Positions 9,144 to 18,781 of a DNA stretch of 64,000 bases are shown here, one piece after another. Made by a program: the position numbers and the translations under genes. The DNA is taken from the NCBI RefSeq assembly GCF_024346875.1, contig NZ_AP024872.1, positions 124,001-188,000 of the forward strand, written 5' to 3'. This DNA comes from Vibrio gallicus. GTDB lineage: Bacteria; Pseudomonadota; Gammaproteobacteria; Enterobacterales; Vibrionaceae. Position 1 is the stretch's first letter, and each line of letters opens with the position of its first letter. Below the pieces are notes generated by a model. That model did no database searches. It was not told where the DNA came from and saw only the letters and a list, made by a program, of their open reading frames with translations.

Positions 9144-10319
9144 GTGGTTCTGTTAGCCTTATTAGTTAACTTTTATTTTGGAGTTAAAGTGTATAATCGT
9201 GGTAGAATAATATATTTTATATTAATGATTTCTTTTATTTGGCTTTATTTTATTGGACTATCATCAGGTACACAACTGAGTAATAGCCGCGCGGGCGCAA
9301 ATACTGTATTTGAAATCATTATAATATTAGCGACATTGGTAGGTTTTTCGCAATATAACAAAAGCATTTTACCCTCATTGGTCTGTTTTTCAGTTATTGT
9401 ATTTTCTTATTTAGTATATGAAAGTAATAATGTAAATAACTATAAGACTCTTGATTTTGTACTGATATATAAATCAGTATTCTACTTGTTTTTGTTCACA
9501 TTGCCAACTCGAGCAAGCATAACAAAACAGCAATATAAATATATTTATTATATTTTACTAATAATGTTTCTATCTAAATATATGTTGTCTTTGTTTGTTT
9601 TTGACGTAAAAAGGCCTTGGGTTTATACTGAGAACAATTTTGAGTTGATGATTCTGTTGTTCTCATTTGCATATATGAAAAGCCAAAATGTAAATATAAA
9701 ACCTATTGCTACAATAGCTTTGTTTTCGATCATTATTTTGTCTGGTTCACGCTCAGCTCAGGGATGTTTACTATTCATTATATTCATGACATTCAGCAGC
9801 AAGTCACTATCGCAAACTATCTTTAAATATGCAGTATTATTAATTAGCATAATATTAGTGACTTTTGCTTTTTTTGATAGACTAAACGGTGCGGACTTAT
9901 CAACTATTGATAGAGTCTTATTTTTAAACGTTTTTTTGACCGAAATGCAAACCGCAAGTCTATTAGAAGTATTTGTAGGTAAACCAATAATCACTCCCTT
10001 AAGTATCTATTCATGCGATGTTCTATCTTATTACGCAGGGCATAATACTTTATGTTTCTCTATGGTCTTGCATTCGTATGTTTTAAGAACCATTTATGAT
10101 CATGGAATTCTGGGGCTAGCTTTAATACTTTACCTATATTTTAAACACTTTAAATATCTAAACTATGATACAAACTTTGCACTAACGGTGTTAGGGATAG
10201 GAATTTTGAACGGTTTGTCCGTATCTTCGTTTAATAGTGTATACTTTGCACTTTCTATAATTTTATTGAAACTTTCCGCACCGCAAAGCATAGCTATAAT
10301 CAAGCGAAGAAATAGTTGA
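9144..10319 (+). CDS. wzy: Wzy-type polysaccharide polymerase (putative)
   Basis: 391 residues with about 10-12 predicted membrane helices. It carries a serine-arginine patch (LSGSRSAQG) followed by a large loop near residues 250-320 (MVLHSYVLRTIYDHGILG), the layout of O-antigen polymerases and ligases. The loop motif HSYVLRTIYDHGILG resembles H(N)xxl..l.e.GilG of Wzy/WaaL. The GTG at 9144 is the first usable start after an in-frame stop at 9102-9104, but ATT/TTG alternatives upstream cannot be excluded. Function is inferred from topology and the presence of Wzx and Wzc. Confidence 0.7.
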   Translation: MVLLALLVNFYFGVKVYNRGRIIYFILMISFIWLYFIGLSSGTQLSNSRAGANTVFEIIIILATLVGFSQYNKSILPSLVCFSVIVFSYLVYESNNVNNYKTLDFVLIYKSVFYLFLFTLPTRASITKQQYKYIYYILLIMFLSKYMLSLFVFDVKRPWVYTENNFELMILLFSFAYMKSQNVNIKPIATIALFSIIILSGSRSAQGCLLFIIFMTFSSKSLSQTIFKYAVLLISIILVTFAFFDRLNGADLSTIDRVLFLNVFLTEMQTASLLEVFVGKPIITPLSIYSCDVLSYYAGHNTLCFSMVLHSYVLRTIYDHGILGLALILYLYFKHFKYLNYDTNFALTVLGIGILNGLSVSSFNSVYFALSIILLKLSAPQSIAIIKRRNS

Positions 10320-10403
10320 TTAATTTTGAACTATCTCTCCTTCTATATCACAATATAATAAGAAAGCGTTTATATTTCGCTTTGAAGTAAAAAGGTGTAC
10401 TAA

Positions 10404-11105
10404 ATGAAACTCTTGAGCGATTCTGATTATAAGGATTTGAAGGCGACTGATAATCGAGCCTTAATATCATTTGTGAATCCATATTCTTACTATGAAATTA
10501 AAGATAATGAACGGTTATCAAGAGAGTTTCATGGTTTTTTTTCGGATGGAAGCTTATTGTGTCTTTTAAATAATTTTTTTAACGAAAATAAAATAGAACG
10601 TATTAGTTTTGATTACTCATCCATAGCAAATGACTTTTTAAGTTACTGTGAAGAAAGCGATCTTACAGTTTCTATTTTGGGCGCAAAACAAGATGAGTTA
10701 AGCAAAACCATTGTAATTTTTAAGGATAAATACCCAAAACTTAAGCTTGGTTATTGTAGAAATGGGTATTTTAGTAACGATGAATTTGAGGGCATCATGC
10801 TTTCGCTAAAGTCATCTGATGTGGTTATTGTTGGAATGGGTGCCCCAACTCAAGAGGAAATAGCTGCAAGGATATTTAAGGAAAATAATCACAGACTGGT
10901 TATTACATGTGGAGGATTCATTACTCAAACTTCTATTAAAGAAGATTATTATCATCCAATTATAAAAAAGTTAGGTTTACGCTGGTTACAGAGAATAGTT
11001 ATGCACAAACACGTTAGAGATAAGGTATTAAGTAAATATCCTTCTTTTATAGTTAGGTATATTAAGGAGAATGTTTCCAGTAATAGATTTTTTAATCTAT
11101 TATAA
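10404..11105 (+). CDS. WecG/TagA/CpsF-family glycosyltransferase
   Basis: 233 residues. Motifs of the family are visible in order: SFVNPYSYYEI, then SDGSLLCLLNNFF, SILGAKQDELSKT, VVIVGMGAPTQEEIAARIF (family: vGlGaPkQE.wi) and GLRWLQRIVMHKHVRDK (family: glEWlyRl...P.R). These enzymes add N-acetylmannosaminuronic acid, ManNAc or related sugars onto a lipid-linked GlcNAc, which fits the WecA encoded downstream: WecA makes Und-PP-GlcNAc and this enzyme would add the second sugar. Start ATG at 10404 follows aaaaggtg. Confidence 0.8.
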   Translation: MKLLSDSDYKDLKATDNRALISFVNPYSYYEIKDNERLSREFHGFFSDGSLLCLLNNFFNENKIERISFDYSSIANDFLSYCEESDLTVSILGAKQDELSKTIVIFKDKYPKLKLGYCRNGYFSNDEFEGIMLSLKSSDVVIVGMGAPTQEEIAARIFKENNHRLVITCGGFITQTSIKEDYYHPIIKKLGLRWLQRIVMHKHVRDKVLSKYPSFIVRYIKENVSSNRFFNLL

Positions 11106-11214
11106 CTAGAATAGAGGCTTTATTAAGAAGTTTGGTTTTTGAAATAATCTTTTAAAGAAAAAAATTATCAACTTCTAAAATTTAAGTTAGAGTTTTGTGA
11201 ATTTAGAGTAAACT

Positions 11215-12242
11215 ATGTCACTTCGTAATAATGCTTTGGACGCTTTAAAAGGAACTTGTATTACCCTTATGGTATTTGGGTATGTTTCTTATGTTGGCAA
11301 TTTGACGGGCGAACTTCTGTTATTTAAAAAGTTTATTTATACCTTTCATATGCCGATATTTCTGATTTTGTCTGGGTATTTCTTGAAACTTAATTTGAGC
11401 TTAAAATCTCAGTTATATAAAATATTTTCCAGAATGATTGTTCCTTATTTTATTTTTTTGGGTTATACTTATTTGGTCTGATACTTGTTGGAGTGTTAGG
11501 GTTTGATACAACGAATAGTCCACCGGATAACTGGATTCAATTCTTAAATTCTTTATTTTTCAAGCCTTACGGTGGTTATTGGTTTTTGCATTCGTTAATT
11601 ATACTTCAGGCGACTGTTTCTTTTTCTAGTGTAATAGTAAAGTGTTTTGGTTTTAGTGATGCTGACTTTATTTTCACTTTGCTTTGTAGTTTATTCTTAC
11701 TACTTGTTATTTCAGGGTTTGATATAATATCTGTTCGAACGATAATTTATTTTGGAGTTGGAATATTATTAAAAAAGATTAGCGGAAGTGTATCTGTATC
11801 TGTATCTGTATCTGTATCTGTATCTGTATCTGAGTTTGAGTATAAATTGCCATTAACGTTGTTGACGTTGTTTGCTTTTTCAATGGCTTTTACATCGATA
11901 GATATCTATGCACCAGTATCTTACACTACAGTGCTTTGGAATCTTCTACTAACAATTTCTTTCTGGACCTTATTTAGAGTAAGTGATAATTATTTTACTA
12001 AGTATTTGTCTTGGGTAGGAAGAAACACGTTGATTATATTGGTGTTACATTCAGCATTTATTGTTGCTTTTAAACCGCTGAATAGTATTTTTCTTATGAT
12101 AGATCCTGTAGGTTTCTTGCAACCAATTCTAGTAACATCTTTAACAATTTTACTTTGTATTATGTCAGCGAGAATATTTGACTATACGAATTTGTCTAGA
12201 TTTATTTTTGGTGTAAGTGCTATTTATGCCTCTAGAGTGTAG
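11215..12242 (+). pseudogene. acyltransferase-3 family membrane O-acyltransferase, split by a frameshift
   Basis: Two pieces form one protein: 11215-11481 (residues NALDALKGTCITLMVFGYVS, then YTFHMPIFLILSGYF, the family H-M-P-F-SGyf signature) and a second frame running from about 11457 to 12242 (YWFLHSLIILQ, WVGRNTLIILVLHSA). The join lies at or near a run of seven T at 11453-11459. Reading on in the second frame gives a clean membrane helix (GLYLFGLILVGVLGFD). Such enzymes acetylate surface polysaccharides. It is either a phase-off state of a slippery tract, a real mutation, or a sequencing error. A GTG at 11493 might allow the second part to be translated alone, but it would lack the catalytic His. 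Confidence 0.75.
11791..11832 (+). repeat. hexanucleotide simple repeat (TATCTG)x7 within a coding region
   Basis: Seven perfect head-to-tail copies of TATCTG, giving alternating Ser-Val in the acyltransferase between two membrane segments. A six-base unit changes copy number without changing frame, so slippage would alter the length of a periplasmic or cytoplasmic loop rather than switch the gene off. Confidence 0.95.
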
Positions 12243-12299
12243 GTAACGTTTACAGATTTCGTTTAGGATATGCTTTGATATAAAATTATTATCGTCTAA

Positions 12300-12700
12300 A
12301 TATGTGGACTCCTTTTGATGGAGAGAGATTTTCATCAAAAGAAAAATGCCATAGCCAATTAGAAACGCGGAGAGCATTAGTTACCCATACTTATCGGTAT
12401 TGGATGATTTGACTTACGAATCTCAAAACCCGAATTCGAAAGGATTTATGGTCAGTATTGGACATGGCTCAAAGTTAACTCAAGAGAGTGAAATGTCAAT
12501 TCGATACTACATAAGTTCTAATGGGCTAACAGCACAGGAACTGCATAATTCAACGCGAGCACATTGGTTTGTCGAATCGACGCACTAGCACTTTTAGCAC
12601 TGTATTTTATGAAGATGCTTTCCGTTTAAGTGTAAACGATCGTGCAGAGGCATTTCTAAAGATCAGTCAGATTTGTTTGAGTTTGTGAAACAAGAAAGGA
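12300..12700 (+). pseudogene. ISAs1-family (H-repeat type) transposase relic 2
   Basis: The frame at 12400-12588 reads SEMSIRYYISSNGLTAQELH then RAHWFVES, matching the C-terminal RYYISSL...A......R.HW.IEN block of ISAs1 transposases. After a frameshift near 12588 it continues as VFYEDAFRLSVNDRAEAFLK, where the family has vtFrEDa.r.r...apeNla. Upstream frames give ETRRALV-like remains. The same block with different decay occurs in relic 1 at about 5340-5390. The N-terminal half is missing. Same orientation as relic 1. Confidence 0.7.
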
Positions 12701-12809
12701 GTTTAAATGTTGTATAGATGGTAAACGTTTGATGTGTGATACATGAAAACTAACTCAGCAAGTCACTTGGTAGCCTTGTATCACGTGAATGTTCATGCGT
12801 TAGCCGTGC

Positions 12810-13732
12810 TTACCTGATGACTTAGAACAAATCAAAGTGATTTACAACAAGAGAAGTTCGAAGCCAAGCAAAAAGTTCAAATATAACAGGAAGGAATCAC
12901 CGAGGTAGAAACCAAGGTTCAAATTTCCGTCGAACAGTTAAATCTCTGTAAGTCCAATCTGTTTTCGTCTCGGAGCGAGAAGGTAGTGAAAGGTTGGCTT
13001 ATTGAAGCTGATCAGCAAAACGCGATGTCTAAACAAGACGAGAAAAATAACACGCCTCTTCCTGAAGAGCTAGAGTGTGAAGTCCGCGAACATAAACTGA
13101 GCGCGGCTTATAGAAACTTCAACAATGATTTACACGAATTCGGTGTGAAACGTCTCAAAAGCGGAAAACGTCCCTTAAAAGGTAAACGTCATTCGCTAGA
13201 GTGAACCAAGTTCCCCTGCAGGAAATGTGAAAAACAGAGCTAACAGCGGTCGTTATTAGCGTACCACTATTCGCGAGTATGATTCCGAAAGTATGGGAAG
13301 CGCAAAAACGTTTCATTCCACTGATTCGCCAAATGTGAAAATGATTTTTTAGGTGAATATTCGGTCTTCTTCCTGTCGGATGGTTACAGTACATGCTATA
13401 CGCTTAGTACCGAAACACTAGCAGTCTGAATGATACACTCTTGCAGAAAGGTCGTCGATGCTCAAAAAGGCATCACCTTTAAAGATCGTAGGGAAACCTG
13501 AAAAAGCCTTCATTGCTAAACTTTGCGGCATCGAAAAACAAGCCAAATTCAGTACGAACTTGTATAATCTGATGATGGCATGTCCTGCGTACGGTATAAA
13601 CCCATCCTGCTACTTCAGACAGTTGTTTGCCGAGTTGCCCAAGCTCACTCATTCCGATGATATATCGATTCTTATACCATTAAATATTGAAATCTTTGGA
13701 GCTGAGTAGGCCCAAATTGCTTCATTGAGTGT
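12810..13732 (+). pseudogene. internally deleted IS66-family tnpC relic
   Basis: Pieces in several frames align in order with the intact TnpC encoded at 17228-18781. They are LPDDLEQIKVI (12810, TnpC has LPDDVEQLKAM), LNLCKSNLFSSRSEK (about 12940), the frame 12986-13204 (EADQQNAMSKQ versus EAEQQNALPKA), CRKCEKQ (13220), SVFFLSDGY (13365), KPEKAFIAKLCGIEKQAKF (13494), then a large deletion to TNLYNLMMACPAYGINP, ending IFGAE where the intact copy ends EIDEAE. The 3' end (ggcccaaattgcttcattg, 13708-13726) resembles the intact element's right end. Catalytic regions are lost. Confidence 0.85.
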
Positions 13733-13797
13733 ACAGGTTCCTCAATTGAATACTTAGTCATTTTATAACTATCAGTAAAGAAATAAGAATACTAACC

Positions 13798-14664
13798 ATG
13801 ATTAAACACTGCTTATTCCCAGCAGCAGGCTATGGCACACGCTTTTTACCTGCTACTAAATCCATGCCAAAAGAAATGATGCCTATCGTTAACAAGCCTC
13901 TTATTGAATATGGCGTTGACGAGGCTATCCAAGCCGGTATGACGAGCATGGCCGTTGTCACCGGTCGTGGCAAAAGCTCATTGATGGATCACTTCGATAA
14001 AAACTACGAGCTTGAGCATCAGATTCAAGGCACGAATAAAGAGCCTTTGCTCAACGACATTCGCTCTCTTATCGATTCGGCGCAATACACTTTCATCCGC
14101 CAGCGTGAAATGAAAGGGCTAGGGCACGCAATATTAACAGGTAAAGAGTTAGTGGGTGATAACCCGTTTGCTGTAGTGCTTGCTGATGACCTTTGCATCA
14201 ATGATGACAAGGGCGTGCTTGCTCAGATGGCTGCGCTGTACCGTCAATTCCGCTGCTCTATTGTGGCTGTAGAAGAAGTGCCTGAATCTGAAACGCATAA
14301 ATACGGCGTTATCGCTGGTGAGCATCTAAGTGATGATTTGATCCGCATTACCGACATGGTTGAAAAACCAGAGCAAGGCACTGCGCCAAGTAATCTTGCC
14401 ATTATTGGTCGTTATATTCTTACGCCTGATATCTTCGATATTTTGGAAGAGACTGAGCCTGGTAAAGGTGGGGAAATTCAGATTACTGATGCGCTGCTTA
14501 AGCAAGCGAAGAGCGGCTGTGTGATTGCGTACAAGTTCAAAGGCAAGCGTTTTGACTGCGGCAGTGTGGATGGTTACATCGAAGCGACGAACTACTGCTA
14601 TAAGAATGTTTACTTGAAAGGTAGCAAGGCTGAGATTGATAAGGACTCGACTGAGAAGTTGTAG
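13798..14664 (+). CDS. galU: UTP-glucose-1-phosphate uridylyltransferase
   Basis: Cytoplasmic enzyme making UDP-glucose from UTP and glucose-1-phosphate, the precursor for UDP-sugars used in surface polymers. 288 residues, the normal GalU length. The N-terminal nucleotide-binding signature is present: FPAAGYGTRFLPATKSMPKE, with catalytic Arg and Lys, then EYGVDEAIQAG and VEKPEQG. The base composition is far less AT-rich than the upstream cassette and closer to the rest of the chromosome, marking the return to conserved sequence. Followed by wecA after a 448-bp gap rich in repeats. Confidence 0.95.
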   Translation: MIKHCLFPAAGYGTRFLPATKSMPKEMMPIVNKPLIEYGVDEAIQAGMTSMAVVTGRGKSSLMDHFDKNYELEHQIQGTNKEPLLNDIRSLIDSAQYTFIRQREMKGLGHAILTGKELVGDNPFAVVLADDLCINDDKGVLAQMAALYRQFRCSIVAVEEVPESETHKYGVIAGEHLSDDLIRITDMVEKPEQGTAPSNLAIIGRYILTPDIFDILEETEPGKGGEIQITDALLKQAKSGCVIAYKFKGKRFDCGSVDGYIEATNYCYKNVYLKGSKAEIDKDSTEKL

Positions 14665-15112
14665 TTGGTTTCGTTTTGGTTGTGTTAGATCCCCGATAAG
14701 AGGCCTCGGGGATGACGGGGTTCGGACTTCGGGGACTATGGGGTTCAGACTTCGAGTAAGGCGGTGCCTGGGCTCTGGGTGACTGGTTCCTGGGTTATCG
14801 GCTTGCTGGTTTCTGGACTCGGGGATGGCGGTTTCGGACTTCGGGGATAACTGGTTGCAGAAACCGGCAATGAACAATTTTAAGGGTTTCGCTGAGAGTA
14901 GGCGGAGCCTTTCTGGGCAGTATGGGATGGGATACCTGTGCTCTCTAAGATTCTGGCGTTTGCCAGAATGACTCATTCTTTAATTACGTCATTTTTCGAA
15001 GTTACTTTTGGTTGGCTAGACCGATAAATTAGATTCCTAGATTCCTAGATTCCTAGATTCCTATTTCATAGCTTCACGATTTTATATTTACATTACTAAT
15101 AGGCTTAACGTC
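14665..15112. repeat. repeat-rich gap between galU and wecA
   Basis: No gene. A hairpin with arms ATCCCCGA and TCGGGGAT lies at 14689-14713. Degenerate direct repeats built on ttcggggat and ggttcggactt run to about 14850. Four perfect head-to-tail copies of the 8-mer gattccta occupy 15032-15063. The words cctag, gattc and tcgggga recur in the large arrays elsewhere in the window. A long antisense frame over galU (14326-14976) is a shadow. Confidence 0.7.
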
Positions 15113-16210
15113 ATGTCATTTTTCGACTATCTGATCGAGCTATCGATGTTCTTCTTCCTCTCGCTTGCGGTGTTGTACTGCATGCGTAAAGTGGGGTATG
15201 CGGTAGGGCTCGTGGATAAACCCAATGCTCGTAAGCTCCACCAAGGCAGTGTGCCGTTGGTAGGCGGTATTTCCATTTGTATTACCGTATTGTACTTTTT
15301 GTACGTGAATGCTGAAGACTTGGAATATCCTGGATTGTTTGCTTCGTGTTTAACCATACTGGTATTGATTGGTGTAACTGACGACCGCTTTGATATCAGT
15401 TATAAACTGCGTATGGGCATACAAGCAGTTTTGACGTTGGTAATGATTCATTACACTGGGTTAACGTTGACACATATTGGTAATGCCTTGGGGTTCGGTG
15501 CTTGGCACTTCCCCCCAGTTGTCGATACCATTGTTACGTTATTTGCCGTCATTGGCGCAATTAATGCGTTCAACATGGTTGATGGTATTGATGGCCTATT
15601 AGGCGGTTTAACCATTGTGGTTTTTGCTTCACTAGGGCTTGTCTTTTATGCGCACGGTTTAGAAGAGCCAACTTACTTTGCGATGGTATTCATCACTATA
15701 ACTATACCCTTTGTACTCTTTAACCTTGGCTATTTTGGCAAGGTCAGAAAAGTGTTCATGGGTGATGCGGGCAGTATGATGATCGGTTTCACTGTGATTT
15801 GGATATTGATTGGCGGAACCCAAATGGCCGACGACACTTACGTTATCAGACCCGTGACGGCTCTATGGCTGATTGCAGTGCCGCTTATCGACATGATGGC
15901 CATTATGATCCGTCGTATTCGTAAGGGGCATTCACCATTTCACCCAGATCGTGAACACTTCCATCACATCATGCAGCGCATTGGCTTTACCCCACGTGAA
16001 GCATTGGTTGTGATTTGTTCAGTACAAATCTTGTACTCAACGATTGGTCTATTAGGCGAATACTTCCAAGTACCTGAATACATCATGTTCTACACCATTG
16101 TAGGCTGCTTCCTGTTCCACACTTACTGGATGACGCACTCGTTTCAGATGGCGAAGATCGTGAGAAAGTGGAAGAAGTTGGAAGATGTGCCTGTTGAAGA
16201 GCGAGTTTAA
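15113..16210 (+). CDS. wecA: WecA-type undecaprenyl-phosphate GlcNAc-1-phosphate transferase, copy 1
   Basis: Integral membrane enzyme that loads GlcNAc-1-phosphate (or a related HexNAc) onto undecaprenyl phosphate, the first step of O-antigen, ECA-like or capsule units. 365 residues with about 11 membrane helices. Family motifs: DDRFDISYKLRMGIQ (Asp-Asp metal site), NAFNMVDGIDGLLGG, FMGDAGSMMIGF and HPDREHFHHIMQR (the histidine-rich cytosolic loop). A second full copy lies at 27136-28239, and a third, tail-only fragment at 21666-21791. A strong terminator follows. Confidence 0.92.
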   Translation: MSFFDYLIELSMFFFLSLAVLYCMRKVGYAVGLVDKPNARKLHQGSVPLVGGISICITVLYFLYVNAEDLEYPGLFASCLTILVLIGVTDDRFDISYKLRMGIQAVLTLVMIHYTGLTLTHIGNALGFGAWHFPPVVDTIVTLFAVIGAINAFNMVDGIDGLLGGLTIVVFASLGLVFYAHGLEEPTYFAMVFITITIPFVLFNLGYFGKVRKVFMGDAGSMMIGFTVIWILIGGTQMADDTYVIRPVTALWLIAVPLIDMMAIMIRRIRKGHSPFHPDREHFHHIMQRIGFTPREALVVICSVQILYSTIGLLGEYFQVPEYIMFYTIVGCFLFHTYWMTHSFQMAKIVRKWKKLEDVPVEERV

Positions 16211-16343
16211 ACCATTGCTTTGGTTTTGCGGTCTTTTGGGCAGTAAATGTCGTGTTCGGGCTAAGACACTGAGTTAGGTTTTGGACCGCGACGTTTGAAT
16301 CTCTGGTGATTAGCTATCGACTTAAGTGCATGACGTAATGATG

Positions 16344-16378
16344 AAAACCCTAGAAGGTTTATGGCTTTCTAGGGTTTT
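16344..16378 (+). terminator. Rho-independent terminator after wecA copy 1
   Basis: A 12-bp perfect stem, AAAACCCTAGAA and TTCTAGGGTTTT, around an 11-base loop, followed by a T-rich run (gttgtttct). Near-identical hairpins stand at 21926-21960 and 23838-23872, and diverged ones near 23995 and 24905. This terminator has been copied along with fragments of the wecA 3' region. Confidence 0.88.
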
Positions 16379-16523
16379 GTTGTTTCTATACCTCATCAAT
16401 TCGCATCAATTGCAGTGAGGCTTGCAAGCTGCAAAAGCTCAACATCAACGTAAGCGCGCAATTAACCCCACATTCTAATATCAGCAAGCCTTTGTCATAG
16501 TTTCCCAAACAAATGGAGGAACT

Positions 16524-16823
16524 ATGACTCAATCAGAAAAGCACCAACATTGGACGGCCATCATCTCCAAGCAGCAAGAAGGTGGACTTTCTATTCCAGA
16601 CTTTTGTAAAAAGCACGATATTAATTACGCCACTTTTCACTATTGGCTAAAAAAGCTCAAGAACACTGACAATGAACAGGTCGCGCACCAAATGGTCATT
16701 AATAGCCAACCGTCTTTTTGTGGCGAAATGGTCGTTGTACATTTGCCTAATGGCGTGCGCGCCGAGCTGCCGACATCACTTTCATTTTCTCAAATTCAAA
16801 CTTGGCTGAAGGCGCTGCAATGA
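16524..16823 (+). CDS. tnpA: IS66-family accessory protein TnpA
   Basis: 99 residues. The helix-turn-helix-like N-terminus (WTAIISKQQEGGLSIPDFCK, then HDINYATFHYWLKKLK) is typical of the small IS66 OrfA/TnpA protein of unknown precise role in transposition. The start ATG at 16524 follows ggagga (16515-16520). It overlaps the start of tnpB by four bases (ATGA), indicating translational coupling. Confidence 0.92.
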   Translation: MTQSEKHQHWTAIISKQQEGGLSIPDFCKKHDINYATFHYWLKKLKNTDNEQVAHQMVINSQPSFCGEMVVVHLPNGVRAELPTSLSFSQIQTWLKALQ

Positions 16824-17164
16824 TCCCAAGTGGCGCGGTTTATCTCGTCTCGGGGGTTACCGATATGAGAAAGTCGATTGACGGCCTCTCTCTCATTGTC
16901 GCTGATGTGCTAGAAATGGATCCATTGAGCAGTGCGTGGTTCATCTTTTGTAATCGTGGCCGAGATAAAATCAAAATTCTCTTTTGGGACACTAACGGCT
17001 TTTGGCTCTACTATCGCCGACTCGAAAAAGGCCGCTTTAAGTGGCCAAAGCCTACAGCCGCGGGCCATATCCACATATCTACTCAACAGCTTAACTGGCT
17101 ATTATCTGGGTTGAATCTTGAAAACCCAAAGGCTCATCAGCCCCTTTATGGCCGAGAAGTGTGA
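16820..17164 (+). CDS. tnpB: IS66-family accessory protein TnpB (Orf2)
   Basis: 114 residues from the ATG at 16820; an upstream TTG at 16802 would add six residues but is less likely. Typical IS66 Orf2 motifs: VYLVSGVTDMRKSIDGLS, AWFIFCNRGRDKIKILFWD and GFWLYYRRLEKGRFKWP. It is required together with TnpA for transposition of IS66-type elements. Complete length for the family. Confidence 0.94.
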   Translation: MIPSGAVYLVSGVTDMRKSIDGLSLIVADVLEMDPLSSAWFIFCNRGRDKIKILFWDTNGFWLYYRRLEKGRFKWPKPTAAGHIHISTQQLNWLLSGLNLENPKAHQPLYGREV

Positions 17165-17227
17165 GCGATGATACTGATCACCTCATTGGACTTGAGCGAT
17201 CCTTTTTCACTGTCAAACTAAGGGGAA

Positions 17228-18781
17228 ATGACAGATGACGAGCCCCAAAAAATGACCGAACTTCCTGATGATGTAGAACAACTCAAAGCGATGCTACTCA
17301 AGCTTCAGGAAGAGAACTATGAACTGAAAAAAACAGTTGATACCCAATCAGAAGAAGTGGTTGAGTTAGAGAATAAAATGCGGCTGCTTCTTGAGGAACT
17401 TAACTTAAGTAAGTCCAAGCGCTTCTCCGCTAAAAGTGAAAAAGCCCCGAAAGGGACGTTTAACGAAGCTGAGCAGCAAAATGCCTTACCTAAAGCCAGT
17501 CCAAAGCATCACAAGAAAGGCCGAAAACCATTACCAGTAGAGCTTGATCGTGAAGTTCATCAGCACACACTCAATGCCCCTTACTGTGAATGCTGCAATG
17601 AACCGCTACATCCATGCGGTACTGAAGTCTCGGAAGAGCTAAAAATCATCCCTCAGAAGGTCAGCGTCGTGCGGCATGAGCGCACGAAATACGCCTGCCG
17701 TCAGTGTGAAAAGACACAAACCAGCAGCAAAATCGTCACCGCCCCTCGACCTGCCAACATGATCCCGAAAAGCATCGGCAGCCCTGAAGCATTCGCTGCG
17801 GTAGTTACGGCCAAATATGTTGACGCCTTGCCGCTTTATCGCCAGGTTGAAATCTTAAAGCGCTCAGATATCGAGTTAAGCCGAGGCACGCTTGCAAACT
17901 GGTGTGTTCAACTGGGCAGTAAAGTGACCGTTATCGTTGAAGCAATGAAAGCTCATTTACTGAATGAAAAACTCATCTGCGCGGATGAAACGACCGTTCA
18001 AGTGTTGCGAGAGCAAGAGCGCTCAGCACAAAGCAAATCTTATATGTGGGTTTATCGTAGCGGTGAGTTCGCCAAACAACCTGTGGTCATTTACGACTAT
18101 CAACCAAGTCGTGCAGGGCAATGTGTTAAAGACTTCCTTGGTGGCTACTCGGGTTACCTACTCACCGATGGTTATCAAGCTTATAACGGCCTCGATAATG
18201 TTAGCCAAGCGGGGTGCTTAGCACACGTAAGACGCAAATTTACCGATGCACAAAAAGCGCAACCGAAGAAGAAATCGGGCCGTATAGAGAAAGCCATCAG
18301 CTTTATCGCAAAGCTTTATGGTATTGAACAGGAAGCTAAAGGCTTGAGCACTGTCGAGCGGCAACATCTACGACAACGAAAATCGAAACCCATCTTAGGC
18401 ACGTTCCATAAGTGGTTGCTGGAAAGCCAAGGAAAAGTACTGCCGAAAAGTCAAATCGGCCTCGCCATAAATTATACGATTAACCAATGGCCGAAGTTGC
18501 TCACTTATCTAGAAGATGGTGACATAAGCATTGATAACAATGTGACAGAGCGAGATATCCGTCCGTTTACAACGGGTCGAAAAAATTGGATGTTCTCAAC
18601 ATCAGTTGAAGGTGCGACTGCGAGCGCTAACTTGTATAGCTTGGTGATGACTTGTCGTGCAAATAACATCAATCCATATTACTACTTCGTGCACTTATTC
18701 AAAGTGCTGCCGATGCGATCGCCACAAGATGATCTGACCGATCTTATGCCGTGGGCGCTGGAAATCGATGAGGCTGAATAA
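17228..18781 (+). CDS. tnpC: IS66-family DDE transposase TnpC
   Basis: 517 residues. Order of domains: an N-terminal coiled-coil/leucine-rich region (VEQLKAMLLKLQEENYELKK), a cysteine zinc-ribbon (CECC and CRQC, about residues 120-160), then the DDE core with the first Asp in CADETTVQV, the second in LTDGYQAYNG and the Glu in NNVTERDIRPF. The C-terminal IS66 domain is intact (ANNINPYYYFVHLF). The gene lies 63 bp after tnpB. No frameshifts or stops. Confidence 0.95.
   Translation: MTDDEPQKMTELPDDVEQLKAMLLKLQEENYELKKTVDTQSEEVVELENKMRLLLEELNLSKSKRFSAKSEKAPKGTFNEAEQQNALPKASPKHHKKGRKPLPVELDREVHQHTLNAPYCECCNEPLHPCGTEVSEELKIIPQKVSVVRHERTKYACRQCEKTQTSSKIVTAPRPANMIPKSIGSPEAFAAVVTAKYVDALPLYRQVEILKRSDIELSRGTLANWCVQLGSKVTVIVEAMKAHLLNEKLICADETTVQVLREQERSAQSKSYMWVYRSGEFAKQPVVIYDYQPSRAGQCVKDFLGGYSGYLLTDGYQAYNGLDNVSQAGCLAHVRRKFTDAQKAQPKKKSGRIEKAISFIAKLYGIEQEAKGLSTVERQHLRQRKSKPILGTFHKWLLESQGKVLPKSQIGLAINYTINQWPKLLTYLEDGDISIDNNVTERDIRPFTTGRKNWMFSTSVEGATASANLYSLVMTCRANNINPYYYFVHLFKVLPMRSPQDDLTDLMPWALEIDEAE

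Noticed and set aside
14326..14976. Minus-strand gene of 216 codons
   Set aside because: It lies opposite galU and the repeat-rich gap, with no domain or ribosome site; a shadow of galU.
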